From the NCBI GenBank assembly GCA_949358305.1, contig OX442314.1, positions 62,197,369 to 62,261,368 on the forward strand: DNA of 64,000 nucleotides, read 5' to 3'. Shown here piece after piece: positions 8,644 to 18,682 of this stretch. A program made the position numbers and the translations under genes. The notes under the pieces are model-generated. The model searched no databases. It had not been told where the DNA came from and worked only from the letters and a program-made list of their open reading frames with translations. Each line of letters begins with the position of its first letter. The first letter of the stretch is position 1. Origin of the DNA: Strigamia acuminata. Taxonomy: Eukaryota; Arthropoda; Chilopoda; Geophilomorpha; Linotaeniidae.

Positions 8644-9639
8644 TGTTGTGACCCGACTGGACCGGGGTCAACGAAGAGTTTCTCTCGTGACCTCGTTTCG
8701 GGTGTAAGGGGAGCCGCAAGCGCGTCTCCCTTCCCTCAGTGCATTGACATCTAGTCAATGGACAGGCGTCTGCCCTGAGGGAGTGGGGATGGCTCGTCCA
8801 CCCCACCATTGGGTGATTCTGGTCACCTGTCAACCCCGCTTTGTGCAAAGGAATGTGCCTTGCACTGAGCGGGCAGAACCAACACAACCATCAAACAAGA
8901 AACACACGAGAAATCTACCGTCCTACCGATCAGGCCTAAGTCAAGCACTAGGAGTGACCAGGGACAAAGGATATATTCTTCGTGAGTACATTTGATTCGT
9001 GTTAACCTCCGCAGAGTAACCTGCGTGATAAGATTACCGCGCAGTTTTAGCACACCCGCTAGAAACAGCAAACACCACTCCAGTTTAGCGAGTTGTGCAG
9101 ACAAACGGTCGCACAAGCCTAAACTGCAGTAAAACCACGACGAGCGTTCCCGCCGCTGTGTGATCGCCGGGAGCCAGAAGAGTCCGCCGCTGTGTGATCG
9201 CCGGACACCTACAAAAAACCCTAAACCTAGACAACAGACCAGAAGTAAGACCTTTTAGGCATTCACTCGCGCCCGACCAGCGTGAGCCCGAAGGACCGAA
9301 CAAGAAACGTGAGACGAGGACGCCATTCATTGCCACGCCGGCCCAAGACGACACCACGTTACCACGCGGACGCCATCTTGGATCCAGAGCGTCAACAAAG
9401 GACGACCTCGACCAGTTTCCCGACAACTTCACACATCCCCAACCTTTTACCTTTATTCCCTCACATATTTTATTCCTTTTACCTGTAAATTCCCATATAA
9501 TAAATACATTTATTATATTTACCATTTTACATTGTTTGCCGTTTCACATTATTTGGGTAACCGCTTGAGTAAAGCGGTATTGCGAGATTAGAGAGTGACT
9601 CATACCACGAGTTAGCGACAGTTAGAGTTGAGCGCGACA
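8644..9639 (+). repeat. 3' LTR of Gypsy-A (996 bp)
   Basis: Starts TGTTGTGACCCG after the polypurine tract and ends GCGCGACA. Gypsy-B's LTR read on its own strand starts TGTGGTGACCC and ends CGCGACA, so the boundaries agree. A polyadenylation signal AATAAA lies near 9499. A 21-bp direct repeat around GCTGTGTGATCGCC occurs twice at about 9148 and 9182. After 9639 the sequence continues inside a Copia LTR. The partner LTR is outside the window. Confidence 0.85.
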
Positions 9640-10026
9640 ATTTATTAGGATTTATTTCATTATTTAACATTGGGCATAATGCTGCCTGCATCATGTTAGT
9701 ATTAGTTTACTTTTTCCAACACCAGATGGTGTCAATTGCATGTTTTCTCTCAATCACAATGGCCGCTTGCATGCCAGCAAGCACTCATGTATTTTCTCCA
9801 TCTAAATGGACCAAATTATGTAAGCATTTTCGTTTTTATTAAACATTTAGTTTATTTTACATTGTGTTTGCTATATATGAGCACTTTAGAGTGCAGTGAC
9901 TTTATTTTCCACCATTTTCAAGCGCTGGAGGTGCGCGCACGTCATTGCGCTCATATTAGCCGTGTTTCGGCATTTAAACTCGCTTCCACACAGTATTTTA
10001 TACTGTGAGCGCACTCCTCTGCTACA
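9640..10026 (+). repeat. 5' LTR of Copia-A, right part
   Basis: Matches 16007-16395 of the 3' LTR and ends CTCCTCTGCTACA. The left end is abrupt because of the Gypsy-A insertion at 9639/9640. The upstream U3 part is outside the window. Confidence 0.9.
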
Positions 10027-10028
10027 AG

Positions 10029-10046
10029 TGGTAGCAGAGGATGGTT
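10029..10046 (+). promoter_or_regulatory. Primer binding site, tRNA-iMet
   Basis: TGGTAGCAGAGGATGGTT, two bases after the LTR, complements the 3' end of animal initiator tRNA-Met, the usual primer of Copia elements. The LTR end CCTCTGCTACA is itself nearly the tRNA 3' end, so LTR end and PBS form an inverted repeat. Confidence 0.85.
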
Positions 10047-10877
10047 GCTATCCTTGTAGCACGCCGAAACCGCTAATTTTTATCGCCATTTTCGCGAAAT
10101 TCGCGAATTTGCGATAAATTTTCTATTTGCAGATTGCGCCGATTTCCGCGACGATTTTCGTCTCTAGAACGTTCGAGACGACACGCCGACGTTCTCACGT
10201 AGTCTGCCCGACCAGCTCTACAATTTTTCATTTAATTTCGTCCGAATTTCTGCGGGTTTCGCAATTTTCGAGACGAATTTCAATTTATTTTCAGATTTTC
10301 GCCGTTTTCCAACGAGATTCGACGTTGGAAACCCGCTTTACACAGCGTGAACGACGAATTGGATATCCCGACCTCGTACACAGTGTACGGTCGTTGTTAC
10401 GACGATTTTCCAGGATTTTCGCATTTTAAATGCGCAACAACGCCATTTTCGATTCTCGAATATTGGCGCAACGTCTCATCACACTAATTAATACTTGCCT
10501 TTCAGTTGTCGTAATTAGCTTGTTAGTATTTAAGGTCGTATTAAGTTTTTGTGGGTCCTTTAGAATAGTTTTTGCTCTTCTGTTCCAGTCGGAACTACCG
10601 CATTAACTCATTCCTAGCCAGTGCTTACCGTGGCCAACAGGTACTCCCGCGCCTCCAGGCAGGCGAACGGACCCCTGTGTGTTGGCTGGCTAGGGTTATT
10701 TGGCCACTTCAGAAGTGGTCGCCCAATTCGATTGATATCCGCTTTGACAGTGCTCCGATTAGTGCGCCGTATTTGTGTAGTGCTACGCGATATTGTGCAC
10801 CGAGACCGTCAAGTGCTCCAATTGTACCATTCTCCATCCAGTGAGTTTTGCTACGGATTGTTTCGTAACTCCACGTC
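10047..10877 (+). other. Untranslated leader of Copia-A
   Basis: About 830 nt between primer site and polyprotein ATG, AT-rich, with short open frames only. It presumably holds packaging and dimerisation signals, but I see no specific motif. No gene is supported here. Confidence 0.6.
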
Positions 10878-13800
10878 ATGTCAAAGTCCGCAGACGGAAA
10901 TCCAGGACGTCTTCCCATCCTTAGCGTAGGAAACTACGAACTTTGGCAGCGCTCAATGCGCATGGTACTCCGAAGCGAGGAATTGTGGGAACACGTAACG
11001 GAAGAAGAGGAGGAAGATTTCCTTAAAACAGCTGGGGACAAAGAGAAAAAGAAGTACAAGCGTCGTAAAGCCAAGGCATTAGGCTTAATATACTGTTCTG
11101 TAAGCGAGGCGAAGAAGTCTGCGCTAGATGATTGTAAAACCCCGAAGGAAGCATGGGACATTTTAGCCAACATTTATGCGCCATCATCTCGTGCGCGACA
11201 GGCAGCCATGCGCCGGGAATTTTTGAATTTGCGCCTGGAGCAGGGCGAAGATATGGCCGACTTCTTAGGACGCGTAGACTATCATGTCCGCCAAATGAAG
11301 GATATCGGAGAGATAACTACGCCTGATCATCACGCTTACCAATACTTGGACTTATTACCTCGTGAATATTCACAAATTTCATTCACGACATATCACTTGC
11401 CCAAAGGAGAATTTACACCAAAGAAAGTGTCTGAACAATTGCTCGCGGAACATATGCGACTCAAAGCTATGGATTCGCGCGACATAGACAATTCTAAATC
11501 TCCACGTGCCTATGCTGGTGAAAAACAGCAACGTGGGAGAAATCGTTCTCGTCCCTCTCGACCGTTATCTTCGGTGCAGTGTTTTAATTGCCAGGAATTT
11601 GGCCATTACGCAAATAAATGTCCTTTGCCATCGCGCCGAGATGACAAGAATCAACCGGCAGCTTCACTTCAAAGGAAGCCGAGGAGTTCAAGCCGTAAAC
11701 GCAATAAGAACTCAAACCGAGATGATTCTAGACCAAGGGGGAATTCCAGCGCAAGACGGGAAACGAACTTTTTCGCCAGTGCGCTTCAACCAATGCCCAC
11801 AATTCACTTCATGCAATCACATGAATGGATAGTGGATTGTGGGGCAACGGATCATGTGTGCCACGTCCAGGCTTGGTTTCAGGACTTTGTTAAAGTTGTG
11901 CCCTTTAACATAGCATTAGGTCAAGGACATTCCGAAGTTCTTGGAAAGGGCAAAGTCCAGATTGTCACAATGATCAACAATGTAGAATGTGTCGCGAATC
12001 TCCAAGATGTGCTGTTTGCGCCAAAATTTGAGGCGAATTTGATCTCCGTATCAAGAATGGACAAAACTAAACATCACATCCATATTTGGAATGGAGACGT
12101 CTATGTCTACAAATCCGACATTAAACATCCAATGCTTCGGGCCAAAGAAAAGGGCGGCCTTTATTATGTCGACGGCTTGTGCCCACCTTCAACACTGATG
12201 TCAACAGTGGATGTACCTATTGCGCAGTCAATCGCTCCGACCCGAACATTAGTCACGACAGAAGAGGATTTCATCCAGTATCCAAGAGTAAAGAAAAAGT
12301 CGAAAAATCCTGAACTTTTTACTGATTTTCGGCTCGAATTCCCTCCTTTGCCAAATGAAATTCCTCCACTTACACCAATCAAAGTAACCCAGTCCAAGAC
12401 ACTTCCTGTACCTACTCCCACCAATCCATTACCTCAAGTCCCATCCTTTGCCAAGACATTAAAGGCAAACCCACCGATCTCCCAACCGAGTTCAAATTCA
12501 AAACCGAATTCAAAGCCAACCAACGCAAAGAAAGTTGCAGCGCCTACGGTTAAAAAGGATGCGACTGGGATATGGCACAGCAGATTGGGTCATCTTCACA
12601 CCAATGCAATGAAACTTTTGGCCGGAAATAACCAAGTTTATGGAGTGACACCGGCAGAAGTGAACAAGGAACTTTCGTGTAATCATTGTCGAATTGCGAA
12701 ATCAACGCGCATTTCCCATAAACCTGATGAACATCCTATTTCTACAAAGGCTTTAGATCTCCTACACATGGACGTGTGGGGAGCATCAAGAACGACTTCC
12801 TACGGAGGCGCGCGTTATGTGTTAACGATTATCGATGACGCCACGCGCTATGCCTGGATATTTCCGATGGCCCAAAAATCCCAAGTGTTTGGACTCTTTA
12901 AGGACTATGTCACACGAATTGAACGAGTGACGGGCAAACGAGTCAAGGCCATCCGAACAGACCGAGGAGGGGAATTCTTATCAAACGAATTTGACCGCTA
13001 TTTAAAAGAGACCGGAATTCAGGCCCAAAGGACCAATCCACATAGCCCCGCTATGAATGGCACAGCGGAGCGAATAAACCGCACCATGGCGGATTACACA
13101 CGTGCCATACTAGATGAAACTGGACTTCCAAACGAACTTTGGGCGGAATTCGCAGTGACTTTCTCGTACATAAAGAACCGGTGTCCTCATTCTCGTCTCA
13201 AAAATGAGGTGCCCTATATCCTGTGGCGACGACGTGCCCTTTCGCTCAGACACCTGCGCAAGTTAGGCTCCAAGTGCTGGGTTCATCACACAGCACCTGG
13301 CAGGGACAAGCTCGATCCACGAGCTTGGGAGGGCTACTTGGTTGGATACGCCACCACAACGCGAGGCTACCGCATCTGGAATCCAACAGATAACAAGGTT
13401 ATCGAGTCCATTCACGTCAAAATAGATGAACGGCAGTCCTATAAACGCTCAAATCATTATCGAGGTCCACAGGAACCGTGGACAGGACCAGATTTGGACC
13501 AAACGCATCAAGCGTCGCAAATTTATGAACCATTGCGCATTTCACAACCGCAAGTGAGATTTGACGACGAGTTGGAATATACCAATTGGCCCAAATTTCC
13601 GGATTCGGAAGATGAATGCGATACAGACTATGACTCTGACGATTCAGCTCCGCCAGGCGCTCAAGCCCGGACACCACCAGGGTCTCCAATTAGGATTCCA
13701 ACTCCTGTCCTATCTCCAATAATTTCTCCAGTGATATCTCGAGCGCCAAGCCCACTTATCACACCAGGTAATACACCAACTCACACACCGCCAGGAACAC

Positions 13801-15716
13801 CACCGGGTTCACCACCACGTTTTGTGAACGCTCGTCGAGGTTCTCGTGGCAATGCGCCACAAGCCCATCCAGCAGCGCACCATGGTCCACCTCCAACTGG
13901 AGCTGCAACTGCTTATAAATGGCGTTACGTTGGTGGAGATACTGAGTGTAGACACTGGAAAAGGGAGGAACATTTGCGCAAAGTGCAGGAACCTGGCAAA
14001 TTAAAAACAGATGTTTATTATTTCCCAGAAGCGGGACTCCGATTACGTTCTAGAGGTGAAGTTGAGGAATTCTGTCACATGAACAATATTCCTTATGATT
14101 CTGAACTGTTTTATTTTGGCAATATGGAATATGAATTGGAGGATCTTCCACAACCACTTCCCAGAGTGCACCTTTGTCGTCGTGATCCCACTAGTTACGC
14201 AGAGGCTGTAAGATTTCCGGATGCAACCAAATGGCAGGAAGCCATTAATGAAGAGTTAGACACTTTTGCAAAAAGAGGCGTTTATGAAGAGGTCCCAAAA
14301 CCGGAAAATACAACCATATTAGGGTGCAAGTGGCTCTTCAAACTGAAGGAAGATGCTCTAGGCAAACCAGCCAGATATCGCGCCAGATTAGTGGCACAGG
14401 GCTTTCGCCAAACTTTAGGTGTAGACTACGATGAAGTCTTTAGCCCTGTTGTCAACTTTGTTCTCATACGCCTATTTTTCTGCCTATTAGTAGTCCTCAA
14501 AGGGTGGAAGGACGCGCATTTAGATGTGAAGTGCGCGTACCTATACGGCGATCTTGCGCACAAAGTATATATGCACATTCCAGCTGGCGCAACATGTTCA
14601 AATCCAAATCACGTATGGCTCCTGATAAAGTCGCTCTACGGACTCCATCAGTCCGGGCGCCAATGGTTTGAAAAACTGGATCAAACATTGCGCGATTTGG
14701 GATTTCGCAGATTACCAGGGTGCAACTGTGTGTACATATACGGAACTTCCGCCGTGATGCTAATATACGTCGATGATATAGTACTATTTCACGCGACGGA
14801 TAGCATCCTGACGCAATTAATTGCTCTCATTAGCACCAAATTCGATGTCGTGAATTTAGGACCAATTACGAAACTCTTAAATGTAGAGTTCATCCGTACT
14901 CCCAAAGGAATCTTCATCATCCAACGTGCATACATACAGAAGATTCTCAAGAAATTTGAAATTATCGCCGATAAACTCATCAAGGTCCCAGTAACACCAG
15001 GAACGACGCTCGTCAAAGGGTCGAAAGAGGACTTGCCAGAATTTCCTTATCGTTTGTTAATAGGCTCTCTTCTCTTCCTCGCATCGAGGACACGACCTGA
15101 TATATTATTCTCAGTGATAATGTTGTCACAGTTCAATAATTGCTACAACCACACTCACATCAAAGCGCTCATGCAGGTTGTGCGCTACGTAGGCAATACT
15201 TTGGATTACGCAATTGAACTGTCAAATTGTTCCAATGGACAACTATGGGGATATACTGACGCGTCCTGGGCCACCGAAGCCAGCACTTCTTTGAGTTTCG
15301 GCGGGTATATAGCCTATATTGGAAACGTCCCCATCGGATGGAGTTGTCGTAAACAAACCAGCGTGGCGTGCTCAACGATGGAGGCGGAGTTTGTCGCCCT
15401 CGTTGAGTGCGTCCGTGAGCTGTATTGGCTCGATTACGTCTACAGTTCCGTACCGATGCTGAATAGATCTTCACCACCTATAGTGTTCTCCGATGCGCTT
15501 TCTTCCATCCAATTCACATCAAATGACGTGGAGAACAGTAAAACGAAACATATCCGAGTGAAATTTCATTGGATTCGGGAATGGTACACAGCGGGTGCAT
15601 TCCAATTGCGCAAAGTCCCCGGATCAATGAACGTGGCAGACATTTTTACCAAATGGTTGGGCTCATCTCAACTGCGTCTCCTGATTTCCCGGATTTTCAA
15701 TTTCAACCTATCGTGA
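10878..15716 (+). CDS. Gag-Pol polyprotein of Copia-A
   Basis: 1612 residues in one frame. Order: Gag with one zinc knuckle CFNCQEFGHYANKC (about residue 234); retropepsin with WIVDCGATDH (about 319; Asp-Cys-Gly where Asp-Ser/Thr-Gly is usual); GAG-pre-integrase zinc domain with HSRLGHL and CNHC (about 567-610); integrase core with HMDVWG, RTDRGGE and NGTAERIN (D, D, E at about 630, 693, 727); a Pro-rich linker (about 930-990); RT with VDYDEVFSPVV and YVDD (about 1297); RNase H with YTDASW and STMEAEF; and NVADIFTKWL at the C-terminus. Integrase before RT defines Ty1/Copia. No stop or frameshift, so it may be functional. Confidence 0.95.
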   Translation: MSKSADGNPGRLPILSVGNYELWQRSMRMVLRSEELWEHVTEEEEEDFLKTAGDKEKKKYKRRKAKALGLIYCSVSEAKKSALDDCKTPKEAWDILANIYAPSSRARQAAMRREFLNLRLEQGEDMADFLGRVDYHVRQMKDIGEITTPDHHAYQYLDLLPREYSQISFTTYHLPKGEFTPKKVSEQLLAEHMRLKAMDSRDIDNSKSPRAYAGEKQQRGRNRSRPSRPLSSVQCFNCQEFGHYANKCPLPSRRDDKNQPAASLQRKPRSSSRKRNKNSNRDDSRPRGNSSARRETNFFASALQPMPTIHFMQSHEWIVDCGATDHVCHVQAWFQDFVKVVPFNIALGQGHSEVLGKGKVQIVTMINNVECVANLQDVLFAPKFEANLISVSRMDKTKHHIHIWNGDVYVYKSDIKHPMLRAKEKGGLYYVDGLCPPSTLMSTVDVPIAQSIAPTRTLVTTEEDFIQYPRVKKKSKNPELFTDFRLEFPPLPNEIPPLTPIKVTQSKTLPVPTPTNPLPQVPSFAKTLKANPPISQPSSNSKPNSKPTNAKKVAAPTVKKDATGIWHSRLGHLHTNAMKLLAGNNQVYGVTPAEVNKELSCNHCRIAKSTRISHKPDEHPISTKALDLLHMDVWGASRTTSYGGARYVLTIIDDATRYAWIFPMAQKSQVFGLFKDYVTRIERVTGKRVKAIRTDRGGEFLSNEFDRYLKETGIQAQRTNPHSPAMNGTAERINRTMADYTRAILDETGLPNELWAEFAVTFSYIKNRCPHSRLKNEVPYILWRRRALSLRHLRKLGSKCWVHHTAPGRDKLDPRAWEGYLVGYATTTRGYRIWNPTDNKVIESIHVKIDERQSYKRSNHYRGPQEPWTGPDLDQTHQASQIYEPLRISQPQVRFDDELEYTNWPKFPDSEDECDTDYDSDDSAPPGAQARTPPGSPIRIPTPVLSPIISPVISRAPSPLITPGNTPTHTPPGTPPGSPPRFVNARRGSRGNAPQAHPAAHHGPPPTGAATAYKWRYVGGDTECRHWKREEHLRKVQEPGKLKTDVYYFPEAGLRLRSRGEVEEFCHMNNIPYDSELFYFGNMEYELEDLPQPLPRVHLCRRDPTSYAEAVRFPDATKWQEAINEELDTFAKRGVYEEVPKPENTTILGCKWLFKLKEDALGKPARYRARLVAQGFRQTLGVDYDEVFSPVVNFVLIRLFFCLLVVLKGWKDAHLDVKCAYLYGDLAHKVYMHIPAGATCSNPNHVWLLIKSLYGLHQSGRQWFEKLDQTLRDLGFRRLPGCNCVYIYGTSAVMLIYVDDIVLFHATDSILTQLIALISTKFDVVNLGPITKLLNVEFIRTPKGIFIIQRAYIQKILKKFEIIADKLIKVPVTPGTTLVKGSKEDLPEFPYRLLIGSLLFLASRTRPDILFSVIMLSQFNNCYNHTHIKALMQVVRYVGNTLDYAIELSNCSNGQLWGYTDASWATEASTSLSFGGYIAYIGNVPIGWSCRKQTSVACSTMEAEFVALVECVRELYWLDYVYSSVPMLNRSSPPIVFSDALSSIQFTSNDVENSKTKHIRVKFHWIREWYTAGAFQLRKVPGSMNVADIFTKWLGSSQLRLLISRIFNFNLS

Positions 15717-15910
15717 CATTCTTAATTTAGTTTTACCCGAATTTTGAGGATCATCGAGTTCCAGTGGGAATTTTCGGGCTTCCGTAGTGATTCATATAAC
15801 AGTACCCGGCTCGATGTTCCGAATTATTATTTCCATTATTATTATTCTATGTAAAGTTACATTTAAAGTTTTTCCCTTAACTTATTCTTTATTTTTGCGG
15901 CTATTTGCCA

Positions 15911-15925
15911 TCGAAGGGGGGAAAT
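15911..15925 (+). promoter_or_regulatory. Polypurine tract of Copia-A
   Basis: CGAAGGGGGGAAA followed by the LTR start TGTTG. The other Copia copies here (18101, 31991) have the same arrangement, GGGGGA(A/T)T before TGTTGA. Confidence 0.75.
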
Positions 15926-16395
15926 TGTTGTTTATCGATGCCAAACAGTCCTCCGTACTTGTTTTGCGCATTTCTTAATGTATTACTGCATTATGCAGCC
16001 TAGTGTATTTATTAGGATTTATTTCATTATTTAACATTGGGCATAATGCTGCCTGCATCATGTTAGTATTAGTTTACTTTTTCCAACACCAGATGGTGTC
16101 AATTGCATGTTTTCTCTCAATCACAATGGCCGCTTGCATGCCAGCAAGCACTCATGTATTTTCTCCATCTAAATGGACCAAATTATGTAAGCATTTTCGT
16201 TTTTATTAAACATTTAGTTTATTTTACATTGTGTTTGCTATATATGAGCACTTTAGAGTGCAGTGACTTTATTTTCCACCATTTTCAAGCGCTGGAGGTG
16301 CGCGCACGTCATTGCGCTCATATTAGCCGTGTTTCGGCATTTAAACTCGCTTCCACACACAGTATTTTATACTGTGAGCGCACTCCTCTGCTACA
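15926..16395 (+). repeat. 3' LTR of Copia-A (470 bp)
   Basis: Starts TGTTGTTTATCG after the polypurine tract and ends CTCCTCTGCTACA. It is full length and shows the sequence that Gypsy-A interrupts in the 5' LTR (around 16007). The 5 bp after it, ATTTT, are the predicted target duplication. Confidence 0.9.
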
Positions 16396-16455
16396 ATTTT
16401 CATTGGTCGCTTGGTTGTTCCATTAGGTCGCTCGATAGTTCCATTGGACTGTCTT

Positions 16456-17219
16456 CTGTCGATGGGTTCGTCAAGAACACCTACACAAAGATCAGCAGCC
16501 TGGATCAATAGATATCGATGTTTATTATTATCCGCAACCAGGCCTGCGACTCAGATCTCGAAGAGACATCGAAAAATTTTGCGTAAAGAACGATCTAACT
16601 TACGACCCCGAGTTATTCTTTTTCCGCAATATGGAGCACAAACTCCCAACGATTCCGCCGACTCAACATGCCGCGCATCTTTGCCGCACGGAACCGTCAT
16701 CGTATGCCGAAATACCAAAGTTTCACGACGCTCCAAAATGGCACGAAGCCATTAATGAAGAACTGGGGACGTTTAAGGAAAGGGAAATTCCAGTTCCAAA
16801 ACCGCCCAACACGACAATATTGGGCTGTAAGTGGATTTTCAAGCTCAAATCCGACGTAACTGGCAAAATTACTCGATATCGTGGACGGCTTGTGGCCCAA
16901 GGCTTTCGCCAAACACTAGGAGTCGACTACGACGAAGTGTTTAGTCCAGTAGTAAATTTCGTCCTCATTCGTCTTTTCTTTTGCCTTCTGGTAGTCTTAC
17001 GAGGATGGAAAGACGCACACCTCGACGTCAAGTGTGCATACCTGTACGGGGACCTGGAGCACAAGGTCTACACGCGCATCCCGGCAGGTGCAACCTGTAA
17101 TCACCCCGACAACGTTTGGTTACTCGTGAAATCCCTTTACGGGCACACCAATCTGGCAGACAGTGGTATAAAAAACTGGAGGAGACGCTTCAAACCCTCG
17201 GATTCCGAAAAATGCCCGC
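16456..17219 (+). pseudogene. Copia-B RT fragment with frameshift
   Basis: Encodes the pre-RT segment (DVYYYPQPGLRLRS) and RT N-terminal half (ILGCKWIFKLK, DYDEVFSPVVNFV, DAHLDVKCAYLYGD), clearly like Copia-A and Copia-C. A one-base loss near 17143 throws the Leu-Tyr-Gly ... His-Gln-Ser-Gly stretch out of frame. The fragment ends before the YVDD catalytic motif, where sequence homology to Copia stops abruptly after GCTACA (17214-17219). Confidence 0.85.
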
Positions 17220-17514
17220 TACATCTTGTAGCAGAGGATAAAATAAAACGAGGTGTGGAAGCAGTTTACTGGCTGTGAATTGGCTAAATGTTGCAATGGC
17301 GACGATATGGCAAGGGTGCGCTTCCCCGCACGTCGCCGTGAATGCATGGAAGTTTGCCACTTATAGCAACGTGGCAAACACTAAACCTTTTAGTTTGGCT
17401 TTTATTTAATGCCTGTTTAATCAAATTATACACTTACAAAAGAGCCCTGAATGCAGGAATGATTTGGAAACAGCTGCTTGCATCGGGAGCAGCCATCTTG
17501 GTTAGCAATACATA
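17220..17514 (+). other. Unrelated sequence replacing the Copia-B catalytic core
   Basis: About 295 bp without similarity to Copia coding sequence, flanked by RT on the left and RNase H on the right. It begins TCTTGTAGCAGAGGAT, very close to a Copia LTR/primer-site junction (GCTACA, short spacer, TGGTAGCAGAGGAT). It may be a leader piece joined during reverse transcription. No gene is supported. Confidence 0.5.
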
Positions 17515-17905
17515 TATCAGGAATGTGCCAATTGGCTGGTCTTGCAAAAAGCAATCGACTGTCGCGTGTTCAACAATGGAAGCAGAGTTCATCGCCCTTG
17601 TTGAATGCGTGAAGGAAACCTTTTGGCTCTATCACATTTTCACCGAATTTCCGATTCTTAACCGACTGTCCCGACCTATCATCTATTCCGATGCCCTGGC
17701 CAGCATCCAGTTTACATCCAATGACGTGGAAAATGCAAAAACAAAGCACATCCGCGTCAAGTACCACTGGTTCAGGGAATGGTACACGGCGGGATGCTTC
17801 GATCTTCGAAAGGTGTTCAGTGATCTCAACGTCGCGGACATCTTCACCAAATGGCTCAGTTCAGAGCATCTTCAGTCGTTGATCTCCAGAATTTTCCGAC
17901 TTTAG
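17515..17905 (+). pseudogene. Copia-B RNase H fragment
   Basis: Encodes IRNVPIGWSCKKQ, STMEAEFIALVEC, the KTKHIRVKYHWFREWY region and NVADIFTKWL up to a stop, matching the Copia-A C-terminus. The first catalytic part of RNase H (the YTDASW motif) is missing because of the upstream replacement. Confidence 0.85.
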
Positions 17906-18107
17906 ACTTTACCGTGACATTCTTTTGTTATTTTTCCCGATCACGAGGATCGTCGAGTTTCAGTGGGAATGAGTTTAAAAGTGCGTTTATAGAGTACCCG
18001 GCTCGGCGATTCGACTTTATTGTTTTTTTTCGATTATTATTATCCACTGTAATACCAGTACCCATGTTCCTTTTTCTCCTGATTCTATTTCCATCAACAG
18101 GGGGAAT

Positions 18108-18614
18108 TGTTGATCTATAGGACCGCCTGACACATCGATGTGATATAGAATCACATTCCGACCTTTATTTTTATTATCTCGATGTATTCATTCCGATATT
18201 TGTTTATTTTCGCTATTTATATTCCTTTAGTGTTCTTTAACACACAGCACGATGCTGTGCTTAACTTATTCTTATAATTATCCATATTTCATTTATATAA
18301 TGTATTATTACGACACTAGGTGTCGCTTATGTGTCACTTATGTTTCCACCGCCACCACTATGAGTTCGCCTCTAGATTTTCCAAGCAAATTGGATCCCAA
18401 TGTTAAGTATAATTAAACTTTTTAGTTTTATAGTTTTATTTATCGTTCTATCTTTGTGTTACCGGCGTATAAGTGCTTTTGCACAGCCGCTCATTTGTCC
18501 TGTTTGCTTTACGTCGAATCATCGTTCGTGCGGGTCGTACGACGTCATTGCGACCAATCGTAGCCGCTTCCACGTTCGGTTCACGCCGAATTTGCGCCCC
18601 TCTCTTCTGCTACA
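18108..18614 (+). repeat. 3' LTR of Copia-B (507 bp)
   Basis: Starts TGTTGATCTATAGG after GGGGGAAT and ends TCTTCTGCTACA. It shares the ends, but not most of the body, with the Copia-A LTR. The next 5 bp are GAATA. The 202 nt between coding end and LTR are untranslated. Confidence 0.8.
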
Positions 18615-18682
18615 GAATAGTGGGGTACAGTTAAGCAGAGCGCCCCCGCCGGCAATCCTGTCCACCGCAGATGCGCTCCTAG

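Larger units (their letters stand above)
1..9639 (+). mobile_element. Gypsy-A: three-gene Ty3/Gypsy LTR retrotransposon, 5' end outside window
   Basis: Seen: end of gag, pol, a two-exon third gene, a polypurine tract and a 3' LTR, all on the + strand. The 5' LTR, PBS and most of gag lie to the left of the window. Gypsy-B (45736-58603, minus strand) has the same order and homologous proteins, so the missing part should be roughly 3-4 kb. The 3' LTR ends in CGCGACA at 9639 and the next base continues a Copia LTR whose intact partner is at 15926-16395. Gypsy-A therefore inserted into the 5' LTR of Copia-A. The predicted target duplication is ATTT (9640-9643); its left partner is outside the window. 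No frameshift or stop is visible in pol or the third gene, so the copy looks young. Confidence 0.9.
9640..16395 (+). mobile_element. Copia-A: Ty1/Copia retrotransposon, 5' LTR split by Gypsy-A
   Basis: LTR remnant 9640-10026, tRNA-iMet primer site, one long polyprotein frame, polypurine tract and full 3' LTR 15926-16395. The first 82 bp of the 5' LTR are missing from the window because Gypsy-A inserted there; they should lie left of Gypsy-A. The two LTR copies match closely where both are present; I see a 2-bp CA difference near 10000/16360. The polyprotein has no stop. Sequence to the right belongs to a decayed second Copia, so Copia-A seems to have inserted into Copia-B. Confidence 0.9.
16396..18614 (+). 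mobile_element. Copia-B: decayed Copia element, 5' part absent
   Basis: Holds the pre-RT linker, part of RT, a foreign or rearranged 295-bp stretch, RNase H and a 3' LTR. It begins directly at the right edge of Copia-A, with no 5' LTR in the window, so the 5' half is expected left of Gypsy-A if Copia-A inserted into it. Frameshift, in-frame stop and an internal replacement show that it is dead. Confidence 0.8.
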
